Positions 41,801 through 48,864 of a stretch of 64,000 bases of DNA are shown here, piece after piece (position 1 is the first letter of the stretch; every line of letters begins with the position of its first letter). The DNA comes from Paragorgia papillata (Eukaryota; Cnidaria; Anthozoa; Scleralcyonacea; Coralliidae), in contig JAWNZC010000319.1 of NCBI GenBank assembly GCA_035771165.1, positions 72,001 through 136,000 of the forward strand, written 5' to 3'. The position numbers and the translations under genes are program-made. The notes below the pieces were generated by a model, which saw nothing but the letters and a program-made list of their open reading frames with translations, was not told the origin of the DNA and searched no databases.

Positions 41801-44112
41801 GGGAGCATGCCCCCAGAACCCCCTAGAAGGGTCGGCTTCGTCCTAGGACACCCCCCTTTCAACAATCCTAGATCCGCCCCTGTAATTGCCTTGTTCTTTA
41901 AAATTACTTGATTAAGTTGATGACAAACAACAAGCACATACAATTTAAACTTATATACGTATATATAGGCATTCCAAAATTGTACCAACATTCACATGGA
42001 CAGCGGACCATGAAAAATTTCTTTAGTGTTGTAAATTTATAGATGTTTCTTCCAGCCCAATTCTACCAATTTACAAAGATTGCTTCCTTATGTCGCAAAA
42101 TTAAATATGATAAAATATCATTAGGAATATCTTATTTTATGTATTTTAGTCTTCTAACAAAGCAACGACGGTCAAGTTTAAAAATTCGCCAACCTCGTGC
42201 GACAGCCCTAAAGAGAATTTCGCCATGTTTTCGATAATATATTACTTAATTTCGATGGGAAAAAGCTTTCAACTTACCTCGGGATAACTTAAAAGTATTT
42301 TCTGCATCTTTCCAGCGTTTATTGTTTATTCCCAGCGTTATAAAAAGTACAGTATATTCTGTTTTTTAAATACCATGTTTGTTGTTCGGACATTTTGAAA
42401 ATCTGAATAACTAAGACTTCATGTAATAATGCATGGCGTGTAATTTCTACGAAGAAAAATGGATCCCTCACAATCATGTCGGAGTTGACCGTTTTCCTTC
42501 CGTTTGGAAGGGGAGGAGTTAACTACTTCACGTTGGAAGGGTATTTTGAATTTATATTAGCTAAAACCTGTTAAGAGAGCTGTACTGTACTGTACGGTAC
42601 TGTACTGCGTTCTATTGTACTGTACTGCGTTGTATTGTACTGTGCTGTACTCTACTGTACTGCGTTGTTGTATTGTACTGTACTGTACTGCGTTGTATTG
42701 TACTGTACTGCGTTGTATTGTACTGTACTGTACCGTACTGTACTGTACTGTACTGTACTGCGTTGTATTGTACTGTACTGTGCTGCGTTGTATTGTATTG
42801 TACTGTACTGCGTTGTATTGTACTGTACTGTACTGCGTTGTACTGTACTGTACTGCGTTGTACTGTACTGTACTGCGTTGTACTGTACTGTACTGCGTTG
42901 TACTGTACTGTACTGCGTTGTACTGTACTGTACTGTACTGCGTTGTACTGTACTGTACTGCGTTGTACTGTACTGACTAAGATATACGTTACTGTATATC
43001 GCACAAGATAATTTATGGTACTGCGTTGTACTGTACTGACTAAGATATACGTTACTGTATATCGCACAAGATAATTTATGGCATCATTCTCCATTCGTTA
43101 ACCTGTCATGTTTTGTTTGTTTCTTTCAGGCGAGGCAGCTCATTTAGCAGCGGATTTCGACTATGTGTGTGAATCAGAGTTTCCAACCCAAGCTTTATCC
43201 GAGTATGTAGCAAAGTCTCACACAGATACTACGGATTACGAGACGAGAAAGAACGCTATAGTTGCTTGCAAGTAAGTATACGTTTTAAAATGTTATAAAC
43301 ATATTTTCCAGCTATTCCACACTTTAAAAAAACATTGTCCTACGCGAAAAAGTAGCTGGCTGCTTCTCTACAAAAAATACAACGCGTTCAGTAACTATGA
43401 AAGGACATAAATGTGAACAAAACACATAGAAGAAAGGACCGTGCCTAGTCGTGGCTTCCTTCGTTATGGAATAATCTTCCACAACATATCCGCAGAACTG
43501 AATCAGTGACAACGTTTAAGACGTTCTTAAAAACATATCTTTTTAAAAAAGCTTTTTGTTGATTACTTTGTATTTATATAATCTTTACCTATATTATCTT
43601 TAGGTTAAATTTTACATTTTGTTGATAGTATATTCTTAAATTCTTAAATTCATACTATTATAGTTTTAGATTTTGTCATCTAAATTTAACTTAGATTATA
43701 TATTTTACATTGTATAAATAAGTCTTAAGGGCGCATGTGAACATATTTGAATGAAACATGCGCGGTATAAGAATTAAATATTATTATTATTATAAACACC
43801 ATCTAATAAGTGAGTTTTTCTATTGTTTTTAGGCAAATAACCAAAGAACTTCAAGGAGTTTTGAATCAGGATCCCTATCCTAAAACTCGTTTGAACAACG
43901 GTACATTACCAGACTCCGTTCTTAAAGGTCTTACTCATTTTGGTTTGGTAACTCATGGTTTTGGTTCACCAGCGTTCAATGCCGCCCTCAACTCCTTTCA
44001 ATCTTATCTCAACGAACTTTTAAAATGCCACGAATCCCTTCATAACAACAATAATCAACAGAACGGCCTGCCTAAACCCAGAGGCCAAACGATGAAAAAT
44101 GGTGATGTATAA
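29969..44112 (+). CDS. TFAP2: Transcription factor AP-2 (TFAP2 family), seven exons, 521 aa
   Basis: A sequence-specific nuclear regulator of development; the family binds GC-rich palindromes as dimers. Exons: 29969-30133, 30391-31005, 38301-38337, 38779-38986, 41252-41370, 43130-43271, 43833-44112. Lengths sum to 1566 nt (521 codons plus stop) and all phases join. Residues 1-272 are a Ser/Pro/Gln-rich activation region with a Gln/His tract (about 164-188). Residues 296-510 form the basic and helix-span-helix domain, with the hallmark stretches [20 protein letters not shown] (295-314), [20 protein letters not shown] and [16 protein letters not shown]. Residues E-D at the exon 1 end and D-R at the exon 2 start correspond to the vertebrate exon 1/2 junction. 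The vertebrate PPxY motif is not evident. Identification is certain from the domain; the start codon and exon 3 are inferred. Confidence 0.95.
30391..31005 (+). CDS. TFAP2: TFAP2 exon 2, activation region
   Basis: Acceptor TTTCTAG, donor GTACGT, phase 0 to 0, 205 codons beginning D-R. Contains a tandem duplication of EVLAGQ(R) at residues 103-115, a Gln/His-rich tract at about 164-188, and a [15 protein letters not shown] segment that parallels the Arg-rich 'DPRRDYRRHEDLL' stretch of vertebrate AP-2. Confidence 0.92.
31187..31264. repeat. GAAC microsatellite in TFAP2 intron 2
   Basis: About 19 copies of CGAA/GAAC with one interruption, ending in GAGC variants. The Arg/Ser-Phe-Val frame across it is an artefact. 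Confidence 0.95.
31520..31875. repeat. Degenerate about 30-bp repeat in intron 2
   Basis: Recurring 'gatctaaacgagt(c/g)tgaga' and 'atcgttctaaacgagtgtg' phrases, about ten diverged copies. Confidence 0.65.
31876..32600. other. TFAP2 intron 2, nothing recognised
   Basis: Intronic sequence without repeats or conserved-looking exons that I can support. Confidence 0.4.
32605..32745. mobile_element. Fragment of the 19621-type inverted-repeat element (reverse)
   Basis: 'gtggtttgaaaactcgcata' and 'aactaaatttgcaaagaatt' are reverse complements of the conserved interior of the copies at 19.6 and 25.3 kb. Confidence 0.6.
32740..33430. repeat. 41-bp satellite in TFAP2 intron 2
   Basis: Unit contains 'cactagtgtgtttactgcct', 'agcttatacactaacctgat' (41 bp). 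About 16 units, with higher-order variants carrying extra TAATATACG or ATGC and a double 'cactagtcccactag' form. The same satellite in reverse fills the GPCR1 intron (51482-52835), and a relic lies at 46375-46440. Confidence 0.95.
33432..33652. repeat. Family B hammerhead-bearing palindromic element inserted in the satellite
   Basis: Arms from 'gaaataaaagtagcgtgctg' to 'ttactacatttcgattgttg'. ACTAGTGTATT occurs on both sides (33419-33429 and just after 33653), either as a target duplication or because the satellite itself repeats. Confidence 0.8.
33534..33567 (-). ncRNA. Small hammerhead ribozyme-like motif, family B
   Basis: Minus strand: TCT, CTGACGA, A, GCGC/GCTC stem II with one mismatch, GAAA, CGTT, AGA. 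It is antisense to TFAP2 transcription. Confidence 0.45.
33653..33715. repeat. End of the 41-bp satellite
   Basis: Two decayed units ('actgcctagcttatacgct') after the inserted family B element. Confidence 0.8.
33716..34250. other. TFAP2 intron 2, nothing recognised
   Basis: No exon or repeat supported. Confidence 0.4.
34421..34455 (-). ncRNA. Small hammerhead ribozyme-like motif, family A
   Basis: Minus strand: TACT, CTGATGA, A, stem II GGGC/GCTT (loop TCC), GAAA, CGTT, AGTA. All pairings are present. The cleavage base is T rather than the C of the other family A copies. Confidence 0.55.
34867..34901 (-). ncRNA. Small hammerhead ribozyme-like motif, family A
   Basis: Minus strand: TACT, CTGATGA, A, stem II GGAC/GCTT with one mismatch, GAAA, CGTC, AGTA. 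Confidence 0.5.
35200..35800. repeat. Dispersed repeat with 'cccccggaaatttttgaaatc' phrase
   Basis: 'aggggcgcaactataaattt', then 'ggtcctcccccggaaattt' + 'ttgaaatctagaacctcgga'. The same phrase occurs at 41503-41882 (reverse) and 54585-54720, so the three are relatives. Confidence 0.55.
35809..35916. repeat. AAT microsatellite
   Basis: About 34 copies of AAT with one TAG interruption, in TFAP2 intron 2. Confidence 0.97.
35995..36225. repeat. Degenerate repeat of about 25-45 bp
   Basis: 'ttttttgcgcacgacacga' and 'acttttgtgaacaacgcga' recur seven or eight times. The Arg/Lys/Cys-rich frames on the minus strand result from it. Confidence 0.85.
36226..36690. other. TFAP2 intron 2, nothing recognised
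   Basis: No feature supported. Confidence 0.4.
36690..36885 (+). repeat. Retroelement-like fragment ('ggaggaaaccagagtaccc')
   Basis: 'ggtgttactacacatgccgc', 'ggaggaaaccagagtaccc', 'gtgtttggtagaatcaaact' and 'cttctcacatgcggcc'. A second copy at about 39190-39480 carries in addition a tRNA-like 3' part. Confidence 0.65.
36886..37550. other. TFAP2 intron 2, nothing recognised
   Basis: One 'ttattctggctaacgccac' phrase near 37120 relates to the dispersed 115-bp repeat. Otherwise unremarkable. Confidence 0.4.
37595..37920. mobile_element. MITE-like palindromic element, TAAGGTG termini
   Basis: Starts TAAGGTGAAGTAATACGAGC and ends with the near-complement ('cgtatcacctcaccttaa'). Long inverted arms contain reiterated GTTGCAAGTTGAA and TTGTTGC words. 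It lies just after a poly-G tract (37560-37575). Confidence 0.8.
37921..38300. other. End of TFAP2 intron 2
   Basis: Contains short 'aactttaactttaac' reiteration and AT-rich sequence leading into a strong pyrimidine tract before exon 3. Confidence 0.5.
38301..38337 (+). CDS. TFAP2: TFAP2 exon 3, 37-nt micro-exon
   Basis: Acceptor TTCTCTTTTCAG, donor GTAAGT. It enters in phase 0 and leaves in phase 1, encoding [12 protein letters not shown] plus one base. The next exon's best acceptor leaves exactly two bases, restoring the frame. Both flanking sites are strong and the phase arithmetic has no other solution I could find. Confidence 0.8.
38559..38716. mobile_element. Palindromic MITE-like element in TFAP2 intron 3
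   Basis: Nearly complete inverted repeat of about 70 bp per arm: AACAAATAGATTCCAT at the left and its complement at the right, with 'agacgtcacaacgtggtaag' mirrored near the centre. Transcribed with TFAP2 pre-mRNA it would form a long hairpin. Confidence 0.85.
38779..38986 (+). CDS. TFAP2: TFAP2 exon 4, start of the DNA-binding domain
   Basis: Acceptor TTTCTTTACCTAG, donor GTAGGA, phase 1 to 2. An acidic linker (residues 277-288) is followed by [19 protein letters not shown] and [20 protein letters not shown], the invariant start of the AP-2 domain, ending LLGGVLRR. A later in-frame AG (38827) would not match exon 3's phase. Confidence 0.93.
39030..39190. repeat. G-rich 17-bp satellite, block 1 (TFAP2 intron 4)
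   Basis: Unit 'cagtgaggtgggtggga' and variants. Runs of GGTGGGTGGG on the coding strand could form G-quadruplexes in DNA or pre-mRNA. Confidence 0.93.
39191..39484 (+). mobile_element. SINE-like insertion in the G-rich satellite
   Basis: Second copy of the 36690 fragment ('ggaggaaaccagagtaccc', 'cttctcacatgcggccaagg'). It ends in a tRNA-like part read on the minus strand: near 39410-39475, 'ggcacagtggttggtgca' and 'cgggttcgattcctgcaca'. It splits the 17-bp satellite. Confidence 0.65.
39485..40552. repeat. G-rich 17-bp satellite, block 2
   Basis: About 62 units of the 17-bp repeat with GGGACAGTGAG, GGGTCAGTGAG, GGGTCAGGGAG and GGGCCAGTGAG variants arranged in short higher-order patterns. The His/Pro/Thr-rich minus-strand frame is an artefact. 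Confidence 0.96.
40655..40846. mobile_element. TAA-flanked MITE-like element
   Basis: Inverted ends AGGCTTATCTACATGATACG and CGTATCGTGTAGATAGGCCT, with TAA on both sides (40652-40654, 40847-40849). The arms are about 40 bp and contain ACGATTGTCATATACGATTG-type words. PIF/Harbinger-like by target duplication. Confidence 0.8.
41081..41196. repeat. G-rich 17-bp satellite, block 3
   Basis: Seven further units ending only about 55 bp before TFAP2 exon 5. A C-run (about 41053-41065) precedes them. Confidence 0.93.
41252..41370 (+). CDS. TFAP2: TFAP2 exon 5
   Basis: Acceptor TTTGCCAG, donor GTGAGA, phase 2 to 1, 119 nt. Encodes the split Arg then [20 protein letters not shown] and [19 protein letters not shown], highly conserved in AP-2 proteins. 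Confidence 0.97.
41503..41882. mobile_element. Inverted-repeat element with 5-bp target duplication
   Basis: Termini CAGGGGTGGATTTAG and CTAGATCCGCCCCTG. TAATT lies directly outside both ends (41498-41502, 41883-41887). The interior includes 'ccagggagcatgcccccag', shared in reverse with the 54585 repeat. The ends resemble hAT-type termini, but the duplication seen is 5 bp rather than 8, so class is left open. Confidence 0.8.
41900..42580. other. TFAP2 intron 5, nothing recognised
   Basis: AT-rich intronic sequence without supported features. Confidence 0.4.
42581..42980. repeat. GTACT pentamer satellite
   Basis: TGTAC/TACTG repeats with regular GCGTTGTA interruptions, giving higher-order units of about 20 bp (three or four pentamers then the interruption). 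All six frames stay open through it, which explains the many Tyr/Cys/Val/Leu ORFs. It is followed by a tandem duplication of a 62-bp non-satellite segment ('gactaagatatacgttactg'). Confidence 0.96.
43130..43271 (+). CDS. TFAP2: TFAP2 exon 6
   Basis: Acceptor TTTCTTTCAG, donor GTAAGT, phase 1 to 2, 142 nt. Encodes [20 protein letters not shown] to [12 protein letters not shown], part of the helix-span-helix dimerisation region. The family's EFPxxA and RKN motifs are visible. Confidence 0.97.
43449..43562 (+). pseudogene. LINE reverse-transcriptase C-terminal fragment in TFAP2 intron 6
   Basis: In frame: [20 protein letters not shown] then [13 protein letters not shown] and stop. This is the typical tail of non-LTR retrotransposon polymerases ('WNxLPxxIR...FKxxLKxYLF'). 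The upstream part is lost and the frame is closed at 43446. A 5'-truncated, dead copy. Confidence 0.75.
43833..44112 (+). CDS. TFAP2: TFAP2 exon 7 and stop
   Basis: Acceptor TTGTTTTTAG, phase 2, ends TAA at 44110-44112. Encodes [15 protein letters not shown], then [20 protein letters not shown] and [16 protein letters not shown]. The last is the final helix of the dimerisation domain. It ends in a short Asn/Gln-rich tail. Confidence 0.97.
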
Positions 44113-44269
44113 TAATATTAGTACATGGTAGCCATTATAGAACGGAAGGAGGTCGGAGCGTCCCGTTCTTGGATACTTTAGGCAAAGGGAAAGCGCAGTA
44201 TCGCTACGAGAAGTTCACCAGACCATATACAGAGCAATAATATTGATATTTCAATTTCATATTAGAAAG

Positions 44270-44485
44270 TTCTGGAGTGACAGTGAAAAGATGGTGAACG
44301 GCTAAGATTTTCATCAATAAAATACTGACATTTCAAGTGGAGTTCTTCATCAGAGTAAAATGTAGAGTGCTGCGTAGGCAGTGTTTTGGATAGAGCAAAG
44401 TGAAAAGATGGTAAACTGCTGAGATTAGTTTTCAATGAACGTTTCGAGCAGCGTCCTTCATCAGAGTGAAACCAGCTTTCAACCA
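44270..44485 (-). repeat. Hammerhead-bearing repeat, family A, decayed
   Basis: Two modules on the minus strand. One (44323-44357) keeps CTGATGA and GAAA but has lost stem II pairing and has TGTC for CGTC. The second (about 44435-44470) keeps GGAC/GCTC stem II and ACGT but has lost stem I. Confidence 0.7.
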
Positions 44486-44890
44486 TGAAGGGCTCCTCTT
44501 AAAACGTTATTTAATTTCTAAAAATATCTTGGCAGATCACCACTTTTTCGCTATATCTAAAACACTGCGCAATACGTTATGGTTTACTTTGATAAAGAGC
44601 TCTTTTCGCATTGTCAGGTCGCCAATAAAAGTTGCAGCAAAAGTTATATTTCAAATTGTAAACAATGCATAAGTAGGACTAGATCTTGTAAAAATGATGG
44701 GGTCGCCGTATTGGCCACAAAGGGATTGGGGCGGAATCCATCGTGGCAAAAAAGGATGGCGCGGCTGTACGTTTTATACTATGATCCTTTGCGAGCCCAA
44801 AGGAGTTGTGGCAAGAGCAGAACACTGTTTGACATCAGGTCAACGTGAGTTTGCTGTACAAGCTGTCGTAAGTTAAACTCAGAAGTCTCT
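44486..44890. other. Non-coding downstream of TFAP2
   Basis: Contains AATAAA at 44624-44629, about 510 bp after the TFAP2 stop, the nearest canonical poly(A) signal I noticed. Two short + strand frames overlap here and show no recognisable domain. Confidence 0.3.
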
Positions 44891-45021
44891 GAGCTCCAGA
44901 CGGGACTCGAACCCACAACCTTCCAAATACTAAGGATTTTGGGTGAAGGAAAATTCGAGTGTAGAATATATACATTTTAAGACCAAACTGGGACCAGTTG
45001 CGAAAAATGCAACAACACAGG

Positions 45022-45092
45022 CCTTCCGGCAGGAATTGAACCCACGACCTTGCGATTCTAGTGCAATGCTCTGACCACTGAGCCACGGAGGG
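45022..45092 (-). repeat. tRNA-like cloverleaf (anticodon AGA position)
   Basis: Minus strand: acceptor CCCTCCG/CGGAAGG with one mismatch, D stem GCTC/GAGC, anticodon stem TTGCA/CGCAA with loop CTAGAAT, and 'gtgggttcaattcctgc' as T arm. AGA would mean Ser, but there is no long variable arm, so this is a tRNA-derived repeat. Confidence 0.55.
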
Positions 45093-45160
45093 CGTTGCCG
45101 AGAGCTTGATCACGAGTTCTGTATATAATAAGGTGGTAACGCCAGGAGTATATTATAAGT

Positions 45161-45314
45161 AATATTGGGCATTTCACTCGATTACATACATAGCATGTTC
45201 TAAGGATTTAGGGTGAAGCAAAATCCGAGTGTAATGTATATATTCTACACTCGAATTTTCCTTCACCCTAAATCCTTAGAACATGCTATGTAATCGAGTG
45301 AAATGCCCAATATT
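45161..45314. repeat. Near-perfect long hairpin
   Basis: Arms of about 65-70 bp: AATATTGGGCATTTCACTCG at the left and its exact complement at the right, with 'aaggatttagggtgaag' mirrored nearer the centre. The small loop is around 45235-45245. Confidence 0.9.
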
Positions 45315-45439
45315 ATTTAAAACTTCCAAATACTAGCCCGACGTTCTAGACATTGAGCCACTGGAACCAATTGAACCACAATTGGAACATTGTGGGTTCG
45401 AGTCGCGTCTGGAGCTCATAGATTTTCTGAGTAACAACT

Positions 45440-46080
45440 TACGACAGCTTGTACGGCAAAAACAACTAAATCTTTTTAAAACAACATCAAGTTGAAAACA
45501 CTATACTTGCGTAGTTTTCTTCTGACCAATTCTACTATCCTTGCAACTCTGACTTATCTTTCATCAAGATATAGTTATCACAAAGGATTATGGTAAACCG
45601 TACATGCCGCCATCTTTTTTTTTTGCTAAGATGGATTAGAGTTAGGTGTTCTAAACCAATCAGAAGCATTCTTAGTATAAGCAGGTACCGACCCTTGACA
45701 TTAGGTATACAGTTGACATTATAAGCTGTTAAATATAAAAGAGCTGAATAATGGCGGCGACGGCATACGTCATTTATTTCTTATCACCATGGTCACCTAT
45801 TGTATTTATATTAGTGTACAGTTGAGCATAAAGGGGCATTGTGACCGAGCTGCAAAAGGTCTGGGTTCGAAGAAATTTGAAAACGTAATTCGCCCTGCTA
45901 GACCCAGACCGTTTGCCGCTCCAGCCCGCTCGGTGTTAGTGCCGTGTAAAAAGTATAAATATAACTAAGCTAGCTTCCCCTTGCATTCTTCGTGACGTTC
46001 ACAACCACGATAACGTCATCCATTGAAAACGACGACATGGCAGTCATCACGCTGGTCAGCGGAAGACAGGACAAATGTAC
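45440..46080. other. Non-coding, nothing recognised
   Basis: No feature supported. The minus-strand frame at 46016-46255 overlaps a family A repeat. Confidence 0.4.
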
Positions 46081-46084
46081 TGCG

Positions 46085-46245
46085 CAGTGTTTTGAAAAGT
46101 TGGTAAATTGGTGAGATTTTTAGTAACAAAACACTGGCGTTTCGAGCAGAGCCCTTCATCAGAGCAAAACCAAGGACTTTGCTCGAAATGCAATATTTTC
46201 TGAGTAAAAATCTTGGTAGTTTGTCACCTTTTCGCTTTGCTCTAG
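46085..46245. repeat. Hammerhead-bearing repeat, family A, diverged
   Basis: Minus-strand module at 46132-46166 has CTGATGA, stem II GGGC/GCTC (loop TCT) and GAAA intact, but CGCC replaces CGTC and breaks the dimer stem III. An inverted second half follows. Confidence 0.65.
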
Positions 46246-46374
46246 ACCATTTCATAATGGTGATTAATTTGAATATTCTTTTATGTGCATCTTAATAATA
46301 AGCCCTTCTTGCCTCGTTTGTGTGTCTGTGATTCAAAAAATAACGAGGCCAAAACGGCTTATGTATTATACGCT

Positions 46375-46442
46375 AACCCAACCCTTACAACCTTATCCGC
46401 TAACCTTATCCACTAGTGTGTTTACCACCTAGCTTATTGTCG
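46375..46442. repeat. Relic of the 41-bp satellite
   Basis: 'ccactagtgtgtttaccacc' + 'tagcttattgtcgc' and a preceding partial unit match the TFAP2-intron satellite in the same orientation. Confidence 0.8.
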
Positions 46443-46458
46443 CTTATGCACTAAATAA

Positions 46459-46611
46459 ATAGACCTTTCCACATGAAGTGAATGGATCACGTGATCTTTC
46501 TTTTTGACAAATCTGATTGGCTAATGTCCAATGTTTGTCCGAAGTTTCGGATGTCCGAGCCAATCAAATCTCCCAACGCGTTATCCACGCACTTCATGCG
46601 GAAAGGTCTAT
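46459..46611. mobile_element. TAA-flanked MITE, 153 bp
   Basis: Ends ATAGACCTTTCCACATGAAG and its near-complement (CTTCATGCGGAAAGGTCTAT), TAA on both sides (46456-46458, 46612-46614). The interior has 'ctgattggctaatgtcc' mirrored as 'ggatgtccgagccaatca'. PIF/Harbinger-like by target duplication. Confidence 0.85.
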
Positions 46612-46984
46612 TAAATTGTGAAAACGTTGTCAGCAATACGTGCGGTACGCGTATTCTGGCCAGCGGGTGACTGGCTAAATGTTTCTAACAAAGCAAACTA
46701 ATAAACGTGCGGAAGGTTATTCTCCATGAAGACTGCATCAGTTGAGATTTTCCATGGTTGACGACAGTGGAGTGGTTCCTCCAACTTGAGAGAACAAGTA
46801 CTTTTTATGGACAGATTATTTCATTCAAATTTCAGATTACTATAAATATAAATACTAAATAAAAATTAATTAATAATTGTTACACGTGCGTTGGTGTCAA
46901 CTTTATAGTGCGGAGTAAAGTGAATCCCGTAGGACTTGCATGCTTAGGTTGGTCTCTTTTGAGTTGACCAGAGAGTCAGCTTAT

Positions 46985-47442
46985 AGCTCATCTGAGGTCA
47001 GCTCAGCTCAGCTGAGGTCAGGTCAGCTCAGCTCAGGTCAGCTGAGGTCAGCTCAGTTCAGCACAGCTGAGGTCAGCTCAGCTGAGGTCAGCTCAGCTGA
47101 GGTCAGCTCAGCTCAGCTGAGGTCAGCTCAGGTCAGCACAGCTGAGGTCAACTCAGCTCAGCTGAGGGCAGCTCAGTTCAGCACAGCTGAGGTCAGCTCA
47201 GTTCAGCTGAGGGCAACTCAGCTCAACTGAGGACAGGGCAGTTCAGCTCAGGTCAGCACAGCTGAGGTCAACTCAGCTCAGCTCAGCTTAGCTCAGCTGA
47301 GGGCAGCTCAGCTCCGCTCTGTTTAGGGCAGCTCAGCTCTGTTTAGGGCAGCTCAGTTCAGCTGAGGTCAACTCAGCCTAGCTGAGGGCAGCTCAGCTCA
47401 GTTGAGGTCAGCTCATCTGAGGAGTCAGCTCAGCTCAGCTGA
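46985..47442. repeat. CAGCT-rich satellite
   Basis: Irregular alternation of AGCTCAGCTGAGGTC, AGCTCAGTTCAGCAC and AGCTGAGGGC units. AGCTCAGCTGAGCT-type words are self-complementary, so strands can fold. Confidence 0.93.
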
Positions 47443-47603
47443 GGACGGGGCTTGAACTCGCAACCTTTCAAATGCTCGCCAGACGCTCGAAACACTACGT
47501 GTATCAGAAATACTTGTTGGACCACAAGTTGGTTTGTGTCGGTTTAGGTAATTTATATTTTGTGTAAATAACGCAAAAATCCCCGGCCTGCCATCCACCT
47601 GCC

Positions 47604-47846
47604 ATGGACGCATTAACTATAGACTTTCATTCTGGAAAACACCTAAACAGGCGGCGGCCCCTGGCACGAGTGTATTATCGCTGGACATCTGTGCGGTTGT
47701 GGCTCCCCATGGGGAGAGAGGCACTTGACTCCATGTCACTGAGACCTGACGAGATTGTGATTGAGTACGCACGTATTGGAATACTCGGGAAAACCTTTGG
47801 ACCGTTTAACTCCAAGATACCCACCAACCGTCTGCAAGAAACCTGA
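47604..47846 (+). CDS. Unrecognised 80-codon ORF
   Basis: ATG in good context (GCCATGG) opens 80 codons in sequence less AT-rich than its surroundings. Composition is protein-like (mixed charged and hydrophobic residues) with no domain I recognise, signal peptide or membrane segment. A donor-like GGTGAGTATAG lies just after the stop (about 47868). It sits between a satellite and a family B repeat and could be a decayed exon or element remnant. Confidence 0.25.
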   Translation: MDALTIDFHSGKHLNRRRPLARVYYRWTSVRLWLPMGREALDSMSLRPDEIVIEYARIGILGKTFGPFNSKIPTNRLQET

Positions 47847-47989
47847 TTTCACCTCCGTTCACTCGGTGAGTATAGAAAATAACTAAAGACACCTCGCAAT
47901 ACGCCAACTTTAACACAAACTAATCCAAGACTTGTCTGGACAAAATTGTTGGTGAAATAATTGAAATAACACAGTTTAGATATACAAAT

Positions 47990-48150
47990 ACCTGATATAT
48001 AAATACAGTAAGGTTTGATATACTGCCGAAACTTCGCTCGAAACGTTCGACCCGTATACGTTCTCTGTTTCGGCAGTATATCTAACCTTACTATATTTCG
48101 ATTGTTGTTTCAACACTGCCTATACGCAGCACGCTACTTTTATTTCAAAC
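47990..48150. repeat. Hammerhead-bearing repeat, family B, shortened
   Basis: 'aggtttgatatactgccgaa' + 'acttcgctcgaaacgttcga' then the standard tail. The CTGACGA box is deleted. Confidence 0.75.
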
Positions 48151-48600
48151 GTTGTACGGTTTTGTAACGGTGAGTTTATACTTCCTGACTGGGTGTTTCC
48201 GCGGGAAGCGAAAAACTAAAACGATACACCAAGATTGTTTTGAATACTTTGTTTTTCGCTGTTTCGACTTGCAGTTATATATACTGTGCGGTCAAACAAG
48301 GCATCATTAATAAACGATTATGGCTACAGATAAGTGGAATTAAAGGCTAAAGTCGTAAAAATCGTAAGAATCGATTCAGAGACAGTTCTATCTCCGATTG
48401 TCGGCGATTCGTACGACAACCACGTTCACATTTGTCGTGATTCGTCGTAAGAATCGGGGATTTTTCCTGCCCCCGATTGTCCCAGAGTGGTTTCAGTGTT
48501 CTTCAAACTCTGCGTGTCCATACACGCTCATATATTTCATAAGTATAAGTGGGATTAAAACGAAGTATAAGATGGATTAAAGCGAGTGTATAAAAGATCA
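48151..48600. other. Non-coding, nothing recognised
   Basis: Short inverted words around 'gtcgtaagaatcg' and 'cgattcgtacgacaacc' (48350-48450) hint at another decayed palindromic repeat. Confidence 0.35.
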
Positions 48601-48620
48601 AAACCAGATGGCAGATAGTT

Positions 48621-48794
48621 ATGAGAAAAATTGACGAATATTTCTCTTCACGGAATTTAAAATCACTCAGTGACCCAGAAATTTGTTTTTCTTTTATTTT
48701 TATTGGGATGGTCGGTTTTGTGGCTGTTGTAACTTATCTCGGCTACATAATCAGGAATATAAAATGTAAATTTCTCTATATAATTATGTTATGA
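48621..48794 (+). CDS. Possible 57-aa single-span membrane micropeptide, weak
   Basis: ATG-initiated, ending TGA. A charged N-terminus (MRKIDEYFSSRN), one long hydrophobic stretch (residues 22-45, ICFSFIFIGMVGFVAVVTYL and on) and a Lys/Arg-containing tail. The layout suits a one-span membrane protein, but AT-rich DNA yields such frames by chance and no homologue is recognised. Confidence 0.2.
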   Translation: MRKIDEYFSSRNLKSLSDPEICFSFIFIGMVGFVAVVTYLGYIIRNIKCKFLYIIML

Positions 48795-48864
48795 ATAAGT
48801 GTACATTATATAGTAATGATGTAGCAGTAAAAAGACTCGTGCATGTATAGTCATTTTTTTCATT

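Larger units (their letters stand above)
44933..45322. mobile_element. Retroposed insertion with 13-bp target duplication
   Basis: CTTCCAAATACTA is present at 44920-44932 and again at 45323-45335, splitting a tRNA-Ala(GGC)-like repeat. Rejoining the flanks restores that repeat. The insert holds its own tRNA-like unit (45022-45092, minus) and a long hairpin (45161-45314), and ends 'tattatttaaaa'. A duplication of this length suggests retroposition. Confidence 0.8.

Noticed and set aside
41788..41991. 67-codon minus-strand ORF with Gly-rich end
   Set aside because: Overlaps the terminal part of the element at 41503-41882. The Gly-rich text is its GGGGGC-type terminus.
42612..43094. Four ORFs of 112-160 codons rich in Tyr/Cys/Val/Leu or Ser/Thr/Val/Gln
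   Set aside because: They lie within the GTACT pentamer satellite and result from its lack of stop codons.
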